Part shown: positions 62,561-64,000 of the stretch, piece by piece
How positions within the stretch are numbered: the stretch's first letter is position 1
How the letters are laid out: each line of letters opens with the position of its first letter
DNA from: Microcoleus vaginatus PCC 9802
Lineage (GTDB): Bacteria; Cyanobacteriota; Cyanobacteriia; Cyanobacteriales; Microcoleaceae
Assembly (NCBI GenBank): GCA_022701275.1
Contig: CP031740.1
Span: forward strand, 3,297,001-3,361,000
Direction of reading: 5' to 3'
Length of the DNA: 64,000 nt
Translations under genes and position numbers: made by a program
Notes under the pieces: generated by a model
The model's input: the letters and a program-made list of their open reading frames with translations, nothing else
What the model was told of the DNA's origin: nothing
The model's database searches: none

Positions 62561-62803
62561 TCAAGCGGAAAATGGATTTTCGCCAATTCCCAACTGCTTT
62601 TTCGACTTTTCTACCTGTTCCCACAGTGTTTGGATCTGAGTAAATGCCTGTTCCACAGAGATTTTACCGTTAGATGTCAAGGAACTTATGTAACCCACTC
62701 GCTGAGAAAACTCTTGTAAATTCGCATTAAATACCACATTCTCTGGCTTTACTTCACCGTAATAGCGAGTTTGAGGATATAAAAAATTTGAATTGGCTGC
62801 CAT
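62561..62803 (-). CDS. Small conserved cyanobacterial protein (DUF7219-like)
   Basis: 80 residues from ATG 62803 (GGGAGG eight bases upstream); an in-frame extension to 62938 is not supported. NFLYPQTRYYGEVKPENVVF is the recognisable block, followed by NANLQEFSQRVGYISSLTSN and a helix VEQAFTQIQTLWEQVEKSKK. Likely a small soluble, mostly helical protein. Function unknown. Confidence 0.75.
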   Translation of the reverse strand: MAANSNFLYPQTRYYGEVKPENVVFNANLQEFSQRVGYISSLTSNGKISVEQAFTQIQTLWEQVEKSKKQLGIGENPFSA

Positions 62804-63161
62804 TGGTTTAACCTCCCATGAAAACTTGTTCCCTGAACATATCAATATTATAAACCACGCTTCCACTCTAAAGTTGTGCTGTAAGTAGCATAAATCATGT
62901 GACATTTTGCGATGTTTTTTGTGATGGCAATTACACATAGAGATGAGGGCGACAAAAAACTCAGTAATTTCACTTGTAAAACTTACGCATACGGGGTCAA
63001 AAATCAGGTTTTTGCGTTAAGGCTCATAACTTGGGAGTTGGCGCCAAAACCAGGTTGGTGTTTTTCCAGGACTGATTTATTGAAATAAGTGACAAAAAAA
63101 ACCAAAATGGATAATATTATTGCAGACATAAATAGTTAGACTTTTAGTAGGAATCTGCGTA
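62804..63161. other. Divergent region with ACTTACGCA repeat site
   Basis: 358 bp. ACTTACGCA at 62982-62990 followed by AAAAATCAGGTTTTTGCG and AAAACCAGGTTGG, a motif set similar to the 12.72-kb element but without a clear right end. Promoters of the two neighbouring genes are expected here. Confidence 0.5.
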
Positions 63162-64000
63162 ATGTCTCCCAATGCGCTATCGCTCCGTCCCAAACCCCGG
63201 CTGAGGCAAGTTTTAATTAGAGTTGCCATCGCCGTAATTGCTGCTGTTATCGCCTTCAACCTTCCTCACTCCTTAATTCCAGTGTTTAAAGAATCCGTAT
63301 CCCAAGCAACGCCGGCACCAGAAATCCAGAACTTGCTCGCCGGCAAGCGCAAAATTGTGATAGTGGGCGACAGCATCACCGAGGCCGCGAAATTCCCCGG
63401 AGGTTACGTTTGGCTGCTGCAACGCTATCTGAATGCCCTTTATCCCGATCGCCCAATCGAAATCGTCAACGCGGGGATCGGCGGTAACAAGTCGACTGAT
63501 ATGCAAGCGCGCTTCCAGAAAGATGCGATCGACCAAAAGCCAGGTTTAGTGATGATTAATGTCGGAGTCAACGACGTTTGGAACGCTTTCTTCGACTTCC
63601 CCAACAATCAGTTTTATCCGGAAGGCAACTGGTCCGCGGGAGTGCCAGTGGCAGAATATCGGGAGAAAATAACTCAAATGGTGCTGGCAGCAAAAGCCGC
63701 AGGAATTCGAGTTGTACTGCTTTCTCCTACTCTGATAGGGGAAAGTATCGACGGCCCAGAAAATCGCAGGTTGCAACAGTATGTTGCCGCGATGCGAGAA
63801 ATTGCGTTAGAGAATCAGTGCTTGTTTATTGATTTGAATGCGCCTTTTCGGGAAGTTATCGGCACGTATCAAAAGCACGCGGGCAAGACTCTGAATTTGT
63901 TGGCAGCAGATGGAGTTCACCCGAATCCGTCGGGGTATCAAATTATGGCTTTTACTATTTTGCGAGGTTTTGGAGTACCCGCAAATGATATTGAGAATTT
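63162..64000 (+). CDS. SGNH/GDSL hydrolase, cut by the window end
   Basis: From ATG 63162 the frame is open to the last base (279 codons). A hydrophobic segment (VLIRVAIAVIAAVIAFNLP, about 17-35) is a signal anchor. The SGNH blocks follow: GDSIT (69-73, Ser71 nucleophile), a GIGGNKSTD block, the GVND Asn, and the DGVHPNPSGY His/Asp pair at about 262. Such enzymes are esterases, acetyl-sugar or lipid deacylases, often acting outside the cytoplasm. The 3' end is missing. Confidence 0.9.
   Translation, partial: MSPNALSLRPKPRLRQVLIRVAIAVIAAVIAFNLPHSLIPVFKESVSQATPAPEIQNLLAGKRKIVIVGDSITEAAKFPGGYVWLLQRYLNALYPDRPIEIVNAGIGGNKSTDMQARFQKDAIDQKPGLVMINVGVNDVWNAFFDFPNNQFYPEGNWSAGVPVAEYREKITQMVLAAKAAGIRVVLLSPTLIGESIDGPENRRLQQYVAAMREIALENQCLFIDLNAPFREVIGTYQKHAGKTLNLLAADGVHPNPSGYQIMAFTILRGFGVPANDIEN

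Noticed and set aside
1-64000. tRNA or rRNA genes
   Set aside because: No T-loop GGTTCRAATCC with matching arms, and no rRNA sequence, was recognised by eye; a covariance search would be decisive.

Overview
The window reads as chromosomal DNA of a filamentous, non-heterocystous cyanobacterium of the Oscillatoriales type (Microcoleus/Oscillatoria/Phormidium-like). Marker genes are cyanobacterial: thf1/psb29, ndhS, a CpcT/CpeT chromophore lyase, an IctB-family membrane protein, the cyanobacterial Hfq, and the rpmG-rpsR-RNase II cluster. The octamer GCGATCGC (HIP1) is frequent, and intergenic regions carry heptanucleotide tandem repeats (for example TAATTGG, ATGACTG) and CT-rich tracts. The genus is inferred.

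Layout. 0-9 kb: exopolysaccharide or cell-wall glycan cluster with one GT2, three GT4-like glycosyltransferases, a CDP-paratose-2-epimerase-like SDR, a WecG/TagA enzyme and a SAM methyltransferase. 9.6-13.5 kb: DUF362 protein, a small conserved protein, an AspA/fumarase-family lyase and a secreted protein. 13.5-18.4 kb: accessory stretch rich in broken genes (XPB helicase tail, frameshifted GIY-YIG nuclease, decayed toxin-antitoxin pair) around an M15-like peptidase and a WD40 protein. 18.5-21 kb: iron-type alcohol dehydrogenase and a class I aminotransferase. 21.4-26 kb: three-gene operon of a dynamin-like GTPase, a glycine-zipper membrane protein and a coiled-coil membrane protein, facing a convergent PD-(D/E)XK-like protein. 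27.4-31.3 kb: dapF, hfq and a CPA2 antiporter. 31.4-34.9 kb: broken acyltransferase with three in-frame TGA codons, parD with a stop codon, a sulfatase-modifying-factor protein and a truncated M23 peptidase paralogue. 35-40.5 kb: mutarotase, phosphohexomutase, intact M23 peptidase, ComFB. 40.7-47 kb: housekeeping and photosynthesis genes (thf1, CpcT/CpeT, STAS, hemF, mrp, ndhS, HAS-barrel, Rieske). 47-51.7 kb: exosortase plus a PEP-CTERM membrane protein. 51.7-64 kb: smpB, a TPR operon, ictB, a histidine-kinase-like protein lacking its His, PlsC-like acyltransferase, RNase II, rpsR, rpmG, RDD protein, and an SGNH hydrolase cut by the window end.

The best candidate for an undescribed system is the dynamin-GTPase operon at 21.4-26.0 kb: one soluble GTPase and two short membrane-anchored partners, in a neighbourhood of defence-like and decayed genes. 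A membrane-remodelling or membrane-damage role is inference. The second theme is gene decay. At least seven broken genes can be read here, several by a single frameshift or nonsense codon, along with local tandem duplications (4.5 kb, 38.3 kb, 52.6 kb). No tRNA, rRNA, CRISPR array or complete insertion sequence was recognised.
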